Made by a program: the position numbers and the translations under genes. A stretch of 60,000 nt of DNA, from the NCBI RefSeq assembly GCF_963678635.1, contig NC_087062.1, positions 36,980,052 through 37,040,051 of the forward strand, in the 5' to 3' direction. Source of the DNA: Symsagittifera roscoffensis. Taxonomy: Eukaryota > Xenacoelomorpha > Acoela > Convolutidae. The notes under the pieces are model-generated. The model searched no databases, was not told the DNA's origin, and saw only the letters and a list, made by a program, of their open reading frames with translations. Shown piece by piece: positions 19,839-30,402 of the stretch (positions are counted from its first letter, which is position 1; each line of letters opens with the position of its first letter).

Positions 19839-20620
19839 TCAATCCATTCGATTTTGTTGCCTTTGGTGCGCATCAGTTACTGCATCGGGTAGACTTTGTC
19901 TGCGTTTTTTTATGAACTCTTGATATAAATTCGCGACTCCTAGGAAGCTCACCAGCTGCGTATAGGTTTTGGAGGCCTTCCATATTAGCACGGCATCGAT
20001 CGCATCCGGATCTACCCTCATGACATGCTTATCCGCCATCCTTGCCCGCTTCTTTTTTGAGTCCTTAGGGATCTCGCATTTCGAGGGTTTGCATTTCAAG
20101 CCAGCTCTCTTTATGTAGTCAAAGACTTCATCAAAAATTTCAATGTGGTCTGTCAAGGTGGGTGTTGCTATCACTAACTCATCCACATAGCACATCACGA
20201 AATTCCCATACTTCTTTGTTATGCTGGTCAAAGCCTGAGCCATCAATCTTTGAAAGGTATCCATCGCATTGCACAGGCCAGAGGGCATCCGTTTTCACTG
20301 GTGGAAGCCTAATTCAAATGCAAATCCAGTCTTTTCGCTATCCTTTTTTCGCGGGGAACATGTTAGAAGGCAAAACCCAGGTCCAGTGTGGTTGCTGCTC
20401 TCGTATATGCGTGGCATTGAGTAAACGGCTTTTATGGTCACCGCATTCAGGTAGCGAGAGTCGCAGCAGAGTCTTAATTGTCCTCTTTTTTTTGGCCATG
20501 ACAACCCCACGAGCCCAAGGTGACTTCGAGGGTTCTATCTTTTCGTATTCGAGCAGCATTTCTATTTCGGCTCGGCACGTCTCCGGTTCATGAGGTGTCT
20601 TGGGCTTACTCCCTCCCTTC
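19839..20620 (-). pseudogene. Reverse transcriptase of the retroelement, broken
   Basis: From 20,593 down: PSKSPWARGVVMAKKK (fingers), then, after a frameshift, LRLCCDSRYLNAVTIKAVY with the first catalytic aspartate, and further on MPSGLCNAMDTFQRLM. The YxDD box reads YVDELVIATPTL: the second aspartate is glutamate. RAGLKCKPSKCEI and FLGVANLYQEFIK follow, as in gypsy-type RT. The segment between motif 2 and MPSGLCN is shortened. Frameshifts together with the active-site change show a dead enzyme. Confidence 0.85.
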
Positions 20621-20754
20621 TTCTAGCATGGCGCCCTCTTCTAGTTCGATCTCATGCTCGACGAAACTACAACAACGAAAGTCCGCTTTATGTTTAGAAA
20701 AAACGTCTGCGTTCCTATTTAAAACAGCCCTTAGCAACTCAAAATCTTCCTTCC

Positions 20755-21225
20755 CTATCTTAACCTCCTAGATGCTTTTTCCGGCAAAACAGGTATGTCA
20801 GGCACTAATTCATTTGACTTGGGTTGTTCTGGAAACTTCGAGCAGCTCAATAAGCCGTAGCTTGCTTCAGATCTCTTTGAAAATATTTTATACAAAGATT
20901 CCAATTCATTAATCATTTTTAAAACCAAATTTGAACTTGTGTGAGTTGGACAGACCTTTACTCGATGCTTATTCAGGCTCGGCATCTCTTCATAGTCCGT
21001 CCTCATTGTCAAAGCGTAGCCAAATATCCTTCCACGCTGAATTGAAACCGTTGTGTACAATGTGTTCAACAGTACACTCACACATAGCCCGTTTCGTCTG
21101 ACGGAAAAGCTCAGGCCTAAAACCTCTGAACTTTGACTGTTTGGGTTTGGTACCAGGCAAAACTGCTTTCTATCACTCAAGGGGTTTAAATTTTTTTTTC
21201 TAAAAATCGCTAATACTACCTGCAT
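20755..21225 (-). pseudogene. Protease-RT linker of pol
   Basis: A 156-codon frame between protease and RT, with VCLV/FCLVPNPNSQ and VLGLSFSVRRNGLCVSVLLN. Such long linkers between protease and RT occur in several gypsy lineages. The frame ends just before the RT start. No catalytic function is expected. Confidence 0.6.
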
Positions 21226-21358
21226 AGGCTCTAATTTTATTTTTCTATCTAAAAATATTGGTATCTCAATCTCATCAGTTATTATCCTATTTACTGGTCG
21301 TTTAAAATGTTTTTTTTGTCTGGGTTCCTAATCCTTATCAGTCCATTATTGAGGCCCA

Positions 21359-21660
21359 TCATCGCGTCGAAATTCCTGAAAAAATCCGCAGGCTGAACTG
21401 ATCCGAATCATCAAGGTTCTCCACCACGAAAAAACTCATCCATAGGTTCCCTCCTCCCATTTGGACGACGGTTATTGGGGTTCTCCCGGCTATGTAGATG
21501 GCACCGCGATTGGCGGCTGCCAATTTTAGGTACGTAAGTATCTGCTCCTCCCTGGTGAAACCCATCTTTTCTCATGCCTTTATCGGCATTACACTGACTA
21601 CTGATCATGTGTCTATGAGTCCTCTTACTCCGATCTTCCTTCCATCGGTGTCTAGCAGAT
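21359..21660 (-). pseudogene. Retropepsin-like protease, broken at the active site
   Basis: GVRGLIDT is followed directly by a TGA stop where the glycine of the D-T-G active site is expected, at 21,605-21,607. A second TGA lies about 12 codons on. The downstream frame keeps GFTREEQILTYLKLAAANRG and the flap-like GRTPITVVQMGGGNLWMSF. The final ILGRD-type motif is disturbed (FSLRIFSG). It would cleave the gag-pol polyprotein. Confidence 0.75.
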
Positions 21661-22795
21661 GTGCAGTCACATCTGCTTCACGTCCAATATGTACCGCATC
21701 TTGTTCCATCATGGCATTATGACCAATTTTACAAACCTTCAGCTCCTCTCGACCCAAATATATAATTCCTATTTGGCCATTGTCTGTCGTTTCGACGGTC
21801 TTGGTATAAATACTAATCCCATCCAAGTTCAGCATCACTTGATATGGTCTGTCGACTTCCACGTAACGCCCGTGGAATTTCCTCGTTCGAGTGCCACCCG
21901 TCGTTAACAAGGCTCGCACAGCCCAAGATTCATTACGTGGCTCTGCTTGTCTCAGATAATCTGCATAACTGTCCAGATGCATCATGGTGAACTCCCAAAG
22001 TTTACTCAGATTACTGCTAACCTGATGCAATGCCACCGAGATGATCGAACGCATCCTGCTGCCTTGCACCATCCCGAAAGCCTGTTCGGTGATCACCTTC
22101 AAATTCATGCTCAGACTGCTCGGCGCCTTCGTTTCTTCCACTTCAGATGCTTCAAAGGCATTGAGTTGATTAGCTGCGATTTCAGACTTTGTTCCATCCA
22201 GTCGTTTCGTTTAGTACGGCTTGCATTTTTATCGTAGCCAGCTCTAGCAGTTTCTCTTTCTCCGTGCTTCCGCTTCGCTCATCTGGTGTGCCTTGCTGGC
22301 TTTAACGCCTGACAAAGCCTCCTCAAGCCTTGGGTGCTTGATGTCCGCCACACCATCCCAAAATTGTGGGCAGTCTGATTTAAAATGACCCTCCAGGTTA
22401 CAATCGCTCCTCACATAAATCCTCATGATTGATTGCCGACGCGTCATCTTCAAGGCTAATACCGATCGTTTTTATGCCCTATTTGTAGGTCCATGTCATC
22501 CCTGGGCTTGTACTAGTTTTTACCTTGGTTTGCAGGTCCATTGACAAAATTGCTCTATTTGTTTTTCTGATAACCTGATCTCATCGGAGGCTTCACTAAT
22601 AGATATTCATTGGACTTCAGTCGCAGCTCTGCGCAGTGTAGGTGCATTGGTTGAGAGAGGTGTGCAGTGAGTCGCCAAAATTGTTCTGAGTTCATCGTTA
22701 TTCACACCATCAATAAACTTCGAGGCTACTGCCAAGTTCATGCTACTTTTTGACTCGTCCGGTTAACTACCGAACCCAGATTTGGGATTACTTCA
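21605..22795 (-). pseudogene. gag C-terminal part with degenerate CCHC zinc knuckle
   Basis: Near 22,355-22,410 the minus strand reads RSDCNLEGHFKSDCPQFW: a CCHC knuckle (C-x2-C-x4-H-x4-C) whose first cysteine is arginine. Upstream, 22,527-22,795 encodes a gag helical region (MNLAVASKFIDGVNNDELR). Downstream, 22,141-21,605 (178 codons) leads into the protease. The gag N-terminus is missing: coding sequence ends abruptly at about 22,795 against AT-rich DNA. Confidence 0.7.
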
Positions 22796-23061
22796 ATTAA
22801 AATAATCTTAAAACATCTGAATTGTCGTGTAATTTTAATTAGTTAGTCAAATGATAACAAAATATCTGATAACTCATTTCAAGTACCATACCTGATGGTT
22901 TTATGTTGAATTTTTCCAAAAACTATAACCTACAATAAACTGAAGCAAAATGATCTCACAACGTATGAAATAAATCGAAATACTATTTCATTTTCTCAAA
23001 AAAATTCAACTTAGTTCTTTCTTGGTTTCCGCTTGATATACCGTCTTCCAACTGAATCCAT
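22796..23061. other. AT-rich spacer between gag end and E2 terminus
   Basis: Sequence between the truncated retroelement and the TTGAACA terminus of E2. No gene. It is repeated at 29,150-29,416. Confidence 0.5.
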
Positions 23062-23742
23062 TTGAACAGAAAATTAATCGAAAATTGAATTTATATGTAA
23101 AACTGTATCTTTTCAAAGATCGTTCTTTATCTTTTAAATTTTAATTTTGAAGTGAATTTCCAGTGCAAGTGTAGGTATTTTTTTATCTGGAATTGTTCAA
23201 GATCCAAAAAAATTATCTATATTTTCATCTTTTTGTCATGGCCAGTTATCAAAAACCGTAAAAAGTTATTCTTTTTGATGCATACGCTACAGTTTATTTA
23301 CCTGAAAAGGCACTGCTCTATGAAATCAATCAAAAACACTAACTTAGGAAGTTTATAAAAAGATGGCTAGGCAAAACGACTCAATTAGTCGATGTTTCAT
23401 ATTTATCCACTACTTTTTTTACATATTTTTAACAAAAACGTATTCACTTATTAGTTCATATCATGTATTTTTACAGCAAATTCAAAACAAGTAAATCCCC
23501 GTAAGCAAGTCACCATTGCAATTTTCACTGTAGATTAAAGGTTTTTGGATCGATTTCCATTGAGATTCTCACAATAATGTGAATCTGTTATCGGTCGAGT
23601 TGGTTTTATCATCAATCAGAACCTTTGATTGAAATAAAAGTGAACGATTAAAGATGCATTGAAATTCTTTCATGCTACTTATTTAAAAAAATCTTTATCA
23701 GAACTTTTTACAGTTTTTTAGATTTTTCTAGGCTCAGTAAAA

Positions 23743-24048
23743 TTATAAATTTTTATTAACTGGTCCTAGGTTTCTGTGTGTTTTTAAAAGAAAACTTTCG
23801 TTGAGTGCGTTCCGAGACTGCGGAGTGTGCTTTCCATCACCCTGTAGAAAATTGTTTTGACAAGAATAATGCCTCTTTTCGATATGAAAATTCAGTTCTT
23901 CGCTGATATATGTAAGAAAGTTACACTTCGGTTACTTCAAAGCGCCACAGTGTTTACGATGTCTAGATGCTTGTGAGCGCGTGTACCCTCTGCCACTTAT
24001 AACACATGCAACTCTATCGTTTCTACTCAGTAATGGCTTTGCGTTTAG
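23743..24048 (-). pseudogene. C2H2 zinc-finger ORF in the arm, copy 1
   Basis: Outward-facing. The frame reads SQASRHRKHCGALK, a stop where a cysteine is expected, then PKCNFLTYISEELNFHIEKRH, which keeps the spacing C-x2-C-x12-H-x4-H of a classical finger apart from the lost first cysteine. It continues with QGDGKHTPQSRNALNES and ends at 23,743. E3 and the E2 right arm carry diverged versions with the same layout. Likely a DNA-binding protein of the element. No ATG is in frame at the 5' end. Confidence 0.55.
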
Positions 24049-24625
24049 TAAAGAAAGATCTTGAGAACAAATAGGAGACTTTGGTAAGAGACTCTGGTAA
24101 GAAAACTTTGGTAAGAGACATAGTTGAACAGCCCCAAAAAGTAAATAAAAGTAAGTGAAAAGTTTTTGACCAATTGTTTTACCTTAAAAAAAATCAGACT
24201 GGTTTTTATCCTTTTTGTTGTAGCTGAAAATTAACCTAACTTTGGATGAAAAATAATCATTATTTGAAAAAGGTCAATCGAAAAAACTATTTGACTTTCC
24301 TCCAATTACTATGCAACGCAAGAAAAGAAAAAAATTCCAATTGATTTTCTTATCAATGAAATAGATGTTGATTCTTACTTTTTAACTAATTTTTAAGCCG
24401 TTTATTTTGTACAAAATAAAGTTATCCGGTTAAGAAAAGGTCTCTTTGAGAATCTTATACAATCAAAGAGTTTACTTTTGAGCCAAATATTGAGTATCAA
24501 TGCTTTAGGTTTCTAGCTGCATTACACCTAACAAGGAAAAAACTTTGTTTATTATTGAAAATGATCAAATAAACGTATAATAATTATATCAAATACTCTT
24601 TTTATCCCCTACCTTTTTCCCAAAA

Positions 24626-24961
24626 TCGTCAAAACTCCCCAGCAGTTTTCAATATTTCTCATTTTTTAAAAGAAATTCGAAGTTCAAAATCCTGTGTGAT
24701 CAGGTTTGGAACAAGATTTGGATCAACAACTTCGAGCTGACATGTCAAAATTACATCAAAATCAAAACTACTGACTATATTCTCAAGAATCAACAAACTC
24801 TCCTTGAGTATAAACAGAATTTTTCAGTTGATTTGATGCGAAAACTTGCAGAGATGCTACTTGTTATAATTTTTGTTCTCGTGTTATTTATATCGGCGTT
24901 ATTTCTTATTTTTACAGCAGACAACCTGTGGTCATCTCTTTTTGCCATTTCCTTTGGGTAG
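24626..24961 (+). CDS. Small membrane-protein gene of the arm, copy 1
   Basis: About 110 codons, inward-facing. The N-terminal two thirds are basic and polar (WNKIWINNFELTCQNYIKIK). The C-terminal third is one hydrophobic helix (MLLVIIFVLVLFISALFLIF) followed by TADNLW and AISFG before the stop. No convincing ATG at the beginning, so a first exon may lie upstream. Copies in E1, E2 right arm and E3 keep the hydrophobic helix although their bases differ much. A tail-anchored or single-pass membrane protein is inferred. Confidence 0.5.
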   Translation, partial: SSKLPSSFQYFSFFKRNSKFKILCDQVWNKIWINNFELTCQNYIKIKTTDYILKNQQTLLEYKQNFSVDLMRKLAEMLLVIIFVLVLFISALFLIFTADNLWSSLFAISFG

Positions 24962-24999
24962 ATTATTAGTTATTTGGAAGATTTGTAGCCCCTTGAGGG

Positions 25000-25235
25000 T
25001 CCTCTTATTGAATACGACAATCAAAATAAAATTGATCATTTTTTGTGACTGGAAACGACAGTTTCTGAAAAACTCCTAAAGTTGAAATATATTTCTGATT
25101 GGACAAAATTTTTTAAAATTTTTTCCTTAGTAGGAAGCAATAGTCTGATTGGACACGACTACAGAGTAAATAGGGAAAATCAATTCTGATTGGTTAAGCC
25201 ACACATTTAAGTGTAAAGAATCTCTTAGTCTTAAC
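25000..25235 (-). promoter_or_regulatory. CCAATCAGA array, E2 left arm copy 1
   Basis: Read as reverse complement: AACCAATCAGAATTG, GTGTCCAATCAGAC, TTGTCCAATCAGAAA, then weaker GTTTCCAGTCAC and GTATTCAATAAGAG, spaced 40-60 bases. Upstream of the left interior gene starting at 25,547. Confidence 0.55.
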
Positions 25236-25244
25236 TAAATATCA

Positions 25245-25345
25245 TTTTGTTTTTAACGTAACTACCGTCAACTACCTCCTCTCTCACCTCTAACCATTTA
25301 ATTACAAATTAACTACCGTCAACTACCTCCTCTCAGAGCTCTTAA
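25245..25345 (+). repeat. Paired CTACCGTCAACTACCTCCTCTC boxes
   Basis: AACTACCGTCAACTACCTCC occurs twice about 55 bases apart, each followed by CTCTCA. The same pair, inverted, is at about 28,365-28,445. They lie between the CCAAT array and the gene start in each arm, so they may be regulatory. A similar box is present near 59,050 in E3. Confidence 0.6.
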
Positions 25346-25546
25346 TCAGTCATTAATTTTTGTTTTTACTCTGAATCTTTTCTCAATTTATTGCCTAAAC
25401 TGATCTTCTCAGTGCAAAATAGCAACCTTTTTGTAGACGGTAAAATTTTCAACTGATCTAGTACAAGTTCAAATGCGAGAAATAGTCTCTGGAGTGTTTT
25501 CAATACAAATGGACATCCAATCCAAGTCTGACGCAGGGTGGAAGTG

Positions 25547-25915
25547 ATGCGAAGGGATATCAACGAACATCATATCTCAAACTTCAAGCCGATCTCATTA
25601 GGACGGGCGAGTTACTGCATCCAGTTTGATAAGGGTACCCAAATTAACGAAATTCTCAAATTTAAAAAAAACTATCAGTCTAGTGGGCAAATTACCATAG
25701 TTTTTTTTAGAATGAAGAGAACTCGAGAGCAAAAGAATTATGATAATTTGCTCACTAGATTGGGAGCTTTTCGTAAATTTGTGAGTCTTGTCAATTTCGA
25801 TACCAATTTTAAACTGGATTCAATAACACGCCCGTTTTTTTTAAATTGGCTTCAACTTTCGGGATTGATTTCCGTTTCCTCGGAAACTTCTACTCATATT
25901 GATGGAGTGAACTGA
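25547..25915 (+). CDS. Left interior gene, RRDINEHHI..., copy 1
   Basis: ATG at 25,547, about 122 codons: MRRDINEHHISNFKPISLGR, then YCIQFDKGTQINEILKFKKN, a basic middle (MKRTREQKNY) and a hydrophobic, serine-rich end. The first ~12 codons are encoded by the inverted repeat and match the N-terminal part of the right-hand gene, after which the two differ completely. Soon after the stop lies GTAGGAG...TTTTCATTTCAG, which looks like a short intron, so the gene may be larger or spliced. The frame is identical in the duplicate copy. No known domain. Confidence 0.45.
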   Translation: MRRDINEHHISNFKPISLGRASYCIQFDKGTQINEILKFKKNYQSSGQITIVFFRMKRTREQKNYDNLLTRLGAFRKFVSLVNFDTNFKLDSITRPFFLNWLQLSGLISVSSETSTHIDGVN

Positions 25916-26690
25916 ACTGTAGGAGATTTTCAATTAAAATGAAAAATTTTCATTTCAGCTGTGTCCTATTACCAGCTTTAAGTCGGTTTTGGTTAGTTCT
26001 TCTAAAAAAGGTGGAAAATATCTGAATCCATTCAAAAAATATTCAACGCTTCAGTCATTTTGATCAAACAAGAGATCAAATTGTCTCATCAAATTGATTG
26101 ATTTTTTTTCATTTCTAAGAGGTTTTGTAAAAAAAAGATTTCTCGTTGAACTGAATCTAATTTCAAAACTTTTCCTAGTAATCACAATCTTGATTGAGGA
26201 TCTTCATTTGGTTTCAAAAACAAAAAACGGCTAAATATACTAAACCGACAATTTTTTTCATCAAAGTCATCCTCTTAGAGTTTGTTCTGCAATTCTTTTT
26301 GGTTAAATTTTCAATGGATTTTTCTAGATTTTAGAAGATTCAGAAAACTCTAAAAAGTAAAAAGCAAGGTCTTAGAGTAAAATTCTAGCATTTAATTTTT
26401 AGATCCTAATCTTTAGAAGATTCTAGAAGTTACTGAGTAATGATGTCATTGTCTCTTGTGGAAAAATTTGGTAGATATATAGAACAGTAAAAATCGAACA
26501 TTCACTGTTCAATGAATGTTGAAATGTTATTACGTCATTTTGTCATTTTTTTAGTGGAATTAATTTTTTATTGCCTAAGTAATCGAAAGAAACCTTCATA
26601 GCTCTGTTGAGAATCTTGTCAGAATCTCGGATTATTTTTTTGAACAATTTTTCCTGATAATTGTATATTTGTTATAAGTACTTTAATGAA
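25916..26690. other. E2 interior, no gene seen
   Basis: AT-rich. It has repeated TTAGAAGATTC/TTCTAGA-type strings near 26,320-26,430 and an AACATTCACTGTTCAATGAATGTT inverted repeat near 26,500. No sustained frame. Confidence 0.4.
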
Positions 26691-26699
26691 AATAATTTT

Positions 26700-27430
26700 A
26701 TTCCAGTTTGAATACTTTTTTAACATATAAATCTATGTAGTTTTTAACGCGTCTGCAAAAAACTTTCCAAATTTTTTTGCAGGATGTAGAGTTTGAATGA
26801 TTTTCTGGACAAGTATACAAAATTATCAATAAATTTTGTACAAGATACGAAAATTGTTTTGAAATTTTTAACAAAATTGTTTTACAAAATTCGAAATTTT
26901 TCAAAATGTAAGAAATGTTTTGAGTTTTTCACGTGTGTTTGAGAATATTTAATATTTTTTTGGGCAAAATGCATGTTTTCTTTTGGTTTTCCAAAATTTA
27001 AGCAAAATTTCAACTTCTTTTCTTAAAAGGAAATGCGAAAAAAGCAAAAACTTTATGTATAAAAACATGTTGACTTAATGCTTGGAAAGTTTCTAATGTG
27101 ATGAATTGAATCGTTGTTCTCTATGATAACACATTGGTTTTTTGTTGTTTTTGATCAACAGACAGACAAAAATTAATTCATTTATTAAAATTAGAAAAAA
27201 ATAATAATCATAAAATGTAGTTTTCAACAGTGCACGAAAAGCTAATGGGTTTTTTTTGACAAGCTGCTAAAAGTGTTTCTTTTTTTTCTACAAATTAAGA
27301 AAAGTTTTTCATTTTTTTGATAAGATGCCAAAAAGTGCTTAAATTTTTCTGATAAAATGCAAGAAGCGTTTCTTTTTTTTTAAATAAAGCTCGAAAAGTG
27401 TTTCGTTTTGTTGTATAACTCGAGAAAAGG
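26700..27430 (+). repeat. Degenerate minisatellite in E2 interior, copy 1
   Basis: Irregular repeats of the type GACAAGATGCNAAAAGTG with T-runs, clearest at 27,250-27,410. Related to 4673-4975 and 57,600-58,320. Frames over it (for example 26,698-26,904) are by-products. Confidence 0.55.
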
Positions 27431-27639
27431 GATTCAATTGATTAGACTAGATGCAAGAAACCATCAGAAAGTTTTAGTTGTGTGCAATTTTTCTATTTTC
27501 AATCACTTGGCGTGTTGTTTCTTGAACTTCAAATCTAATCTCCTTGCTAAATTGAAATTGAGGAAATTATTAATTACAAAGAACCTACTAAATATCAAAT
27601 CGCAATTAATTACAACAGAAAAAAAAATTCTAAGAGCTG

Positions 27640-28077
27640 TCGAGAGTTCTGGAGGTTTTCTATAGATGGTCGAGGTTTCATCGATGTGGTTGTTGTAGTG
27701 GGGTGTTTTGAGGCATTGATTCAGAGAACCCCTTATCTTGGGATGGGGTTTTTCGCTGAACCTGCTTCCTCCCAAGGAAAGAGGAAGTCCTTGACTGGTT
27801 GAGCCAGATTTCGAGAATCAGGATCACCGGAGTAGTTCGTTCCCATATGCTCAGACACTTCCTCCATCATTTGCACTTCTTCAAATTGGTTCTCTGTGCT
27901 GGGTACTTGCATGATATGATGTTTGTTGAAGTCCCTTCCCATCTTTTCCACCATGTGCCAGACTTGGATTGGGATTTCCAATCCAGTAAAAAATACTCCA
28001 GTCAATATTTCTCGGACTTGGATTTGTACTAGATCAGGCAACAATTCTGCCGGGATAATAAGAATGCCGTTTTGCAA
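27640..28077 (-). pseudogene. Right-arm gene (EVSEH family), E2 copy 1
   Basis: The conserved core reads RRD-like GRDFNKHHIMQVPSTENQ, VQMMEEVSEHMGTNYSGDPD, NLAQP and DFLFPWEE. The family C-terminus (SIENLQNS.QLL) is recovered only in another frame near 27,650, so the 3' part is frameshifted. The open frame extends upstream without an ATG. Same gene as at 58,496-58,861. Confidence 0.6.
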
Positions 28078-28880
28078 AAATTGAGTAGAAGATACAGAAT
28101 GAAAACATTGACTGATCTAGAGCTAAGAAATGAGGTAGTTGTGTGAGTTGAACCAATCAAAATTGATTTTCTTGTTTGGTTTGTAGCCGTGTCCAATAAG
28201 TGTTTAGCTTCTTTCTTTGGTGTTTTTCTCGCACTTGAATTTGTACTAGATGAAATTTTTACCGAAAACAAAAAAAATGCTATTTTGCACTGAGAAGATC
28301 AGTTTAAGCAATAAATTGAGAAAAGATACAGAGTGGAAAGAAAAATAATGACTGATTAGGAGCTGTGAGAGGAGGTAGTTGACGGTAGTTAATTTAGAAT
28401 TAAATGGTTAGAGCTGAGAGAGGAGGTAGTTGACGATAGTTAGGTTAAAAGTAAAATGATTTTTAAATAAGAAGAAGAGATTCTTTCAACTTAAATGTCT
28501 GGCTCAACCAATCAGAATTGATTTTCCTTATTTACTCTGTAGTCGTGTCTAATCAGACTATTGCTTCCTCTCATAGAAAACTATATAAAAGTCTTGTCCA
28601 ATCAGAAATTTATTTCAATTTTAGGATTTTTTCACGTATTGTATTTTGCAATCACAAAAAAAAGTTTAATTTTGTTCTGATTGTCGTATCCAATAAGAGG
28701 AACTTTTAAGGGCTTAAATCCTCCAAAAAGTAAAAATATACTCAAAGGAAATTGCAAACATATTTGACCAGATTGTTTTCTATAAAATTGAGAAACATCG
28801 CAAACATAAATAACACAAAAACAAAAATTATAACAAGTACCATCACTGCAAAATTTCTCATCGATTCATTTGAAATTAAT
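27915..28880 (+). repeat. E2 right arm, copy 1 (outer part lost at duplication breakpoint)
   Basis: Inverse of 24,860-25,583. It includes an internal ~250-base partial duplication (TTGTACTAGAT...TTTTGCA occurs at about 28,020 and 28,240). It ends at 28,880 where the second unit begins. Confidence 0.75.
28500..28705 (+). promoter_or_regulatory. CCAATCAGA array, E2 right arm copy 1
   Basis: AACCAATCAGAATTG, GTCTAATCAGAC, TTGTCCAATCAGAAA, GCAATCACAAA and GTATCCAATAAGAGG, spaced about 40-60 bases. Upstream of the EVSEH-family gene on the minus strand. Confidence 0.55.
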
Positions 28881-29149
28881 GGTTTGCAGGTCCATTGACA
28901 AAATTGCTCTATTTGTTTTTCTGATAACCTGATCTCATCGGAGGCTTCACTAATAGATATTCATTGGACTTCAGTCGCAGCTCTGCGCAGTGTAGGTGCA
29001 TTGGTTGAGAGAGGTGTGCAGTGAGTCGCCAAAATTGTTCTGAGTTCATCGTTATTCACACCATCAATAAACTTCGAGGCTACTGCCAAGTTCATGCTAC
29101 TTTTTGACTCGTCCGGTTAACTACCGAACCCAGATTTGGGATTACTTCA
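28881..29149 (-). pseudogene. Duplicated gag fragment
   Basis: The 269-base gag piece of 22,527-22,795 carried along by the tandem duplication. Here it is detached from pol and lies inside E2 DNA. Confidence 0.9.
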
Positions 29150-30096
29150 ATTAAAATAATCTTAAGACATCTGAATTGTCGTGTAATTTTAATTAGTTAG
29201 TCAAATGATAACAAAATATCTGATAACTCATTTCAAGTACCATTACCTGATGGTTTTATGTTGAATTTTTCCAAAAACTATAACCTACAATAAACTGAAG
29301 CAAAATGATCTCACAACGTATGAAATAAATCGAAATACTATTTCATTTTCTCAAAAAAATTCAACTTAGTTCTTTCTTGGTTTCCGCTTGATATACCGTC
29401 TTCCAACTGAATCCATTTGAACAGAAAATTAATCGAAAATTGAATTTATATGTAAAACTGTATCTTTTCGAAGATCGTTCTTTATCTTTTAAATTTTAAT
29501 TTTGAAGTGAATTTCCAGTGCAAGTGTAGGTATTTTTTTATCTGGAATTGTTCAAGATCCAAAAAAAATATCTATATTTTCATCTTTTTGTCATGGCCAG
29601 TTATCAAAAACCGTAAAAATTTATTCTTTTTGATACATACGCTACAGTTTATTTACCTGAAAAGGCACTGCTCTATGAAATCAATCAAAAACACTAACTT
29701 AGGAAGTTTATAAAAAGATGGCTAGGCAAAAAGACTCAATTAGTCGATGTTTCATATTTATCCACTACTTTTTTTACATATTTTTAACAAAAACGTATTC
29801 ACTTATTAGTTCATATCATGTATTTTTACAGCAAATTCAAAACAAGTAAATCCCCGTAAGCAAGTCACCATTGCAATTTTCACTGTAGATTAAAGGTTTT
29901 TGGATCGATTTCCATTGAGATTCTCACAATAATGTGAATCTGTTATCGGTCGAGTTGGTTTTATCATCAATCAGAACCTTTGATTGAAATAAAAGTGAAC
30001 GATTAAAGATGCATTGAAATTCTTTCATGCTACTTATTTAAAAAAATCTTTATCAGAACTTTTTACAGTTTTTTAGATTTTTCTAGGCTCAGTAAA

Positions 30097-30402
30097 ATTA
30101 TAAATTTTTATTAACTGGTCCTAGGTTTCTGTGTGTTTTTAAAAGAAAACTTTCGTTGAGTGCGTTCCGAGACTGCGGAGTGTGCTTTCCATCACCCTGT
30201 AGAAAATTGTTTTGACAAGAATAATGCCTCTTTTCGATATGAAAATTCAGTTCTTCGCTGATATATGTAAGAAAGTTACACTTCGGTTACTTCAAAGCGC
30301 CACAGTGTTTACGATGTCTAGATGCTTGTGAGCGCGTGTACCCTCTGCCACTTATAACACATGCAACTCTATCGTTTCTACTCAGTAATGGCTTTGCGTT
30401 TA
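30097..30402 (-). pseudogene. C2H2 zinc-finger ORF in the arm, copy 2
   Basis: Duplicate of 23,743-24,048 with the same lost first cysteine codon, so the break predates the duplication. Confidence 0.55.

Larger units (their letters stand above)
10880..22795 (-). mobile_element. Ty3/gypsy-type retroelement, 5'-truncated, with a second large coding region
   Basis: A GC-richer block in AT-rich DNA with all coding on the minus strand. From right to left: gag C-terminal part and zinc knuckle, protease, RT, RNase H and integrase (pol, to about 17,440), a 240-base AT-rich gap, then a second coding region to about 10,880. The gag part stops abruptly near 22,795, and no 5' LTR or primer-binding site is present. 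Frameshifts and nonsense codons are spread along the whole length, so it is an old, dead copy. Confidence 0.85.
23062..25583 (+). repeat. E2 left arm, copy 1
   Basis: Inverted relative to about 34,270-37,252. It contains, from the outside in, the zinc-finger ORF (minus), the small membrane-protein gene (plus), the CCAATCAGA array and the first codons of the left interior gene. Confidence 0.8.
22527..28880 (+). repeat. Tandem segmental duplication, copy 1 (about 6354 bases)
   Basis: Starting at GGTTTGCAGGTCCATTGAC, this stretch recurs from 28,881 with few differences; equivalent ORFs lie 6354-6356 bases apart. Copy 1 begins inside the retroelement gag and ends inside the right arm of E2. At most one base is shared at the breakpoints. 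Confidence 0.95.

Noticed and set aside
20162-20593. 143-codon plus-strand ORF opposite RT
   Set aside because: The minus strand carries clear RT motifs over the same bases; the plus frame is a shadow.
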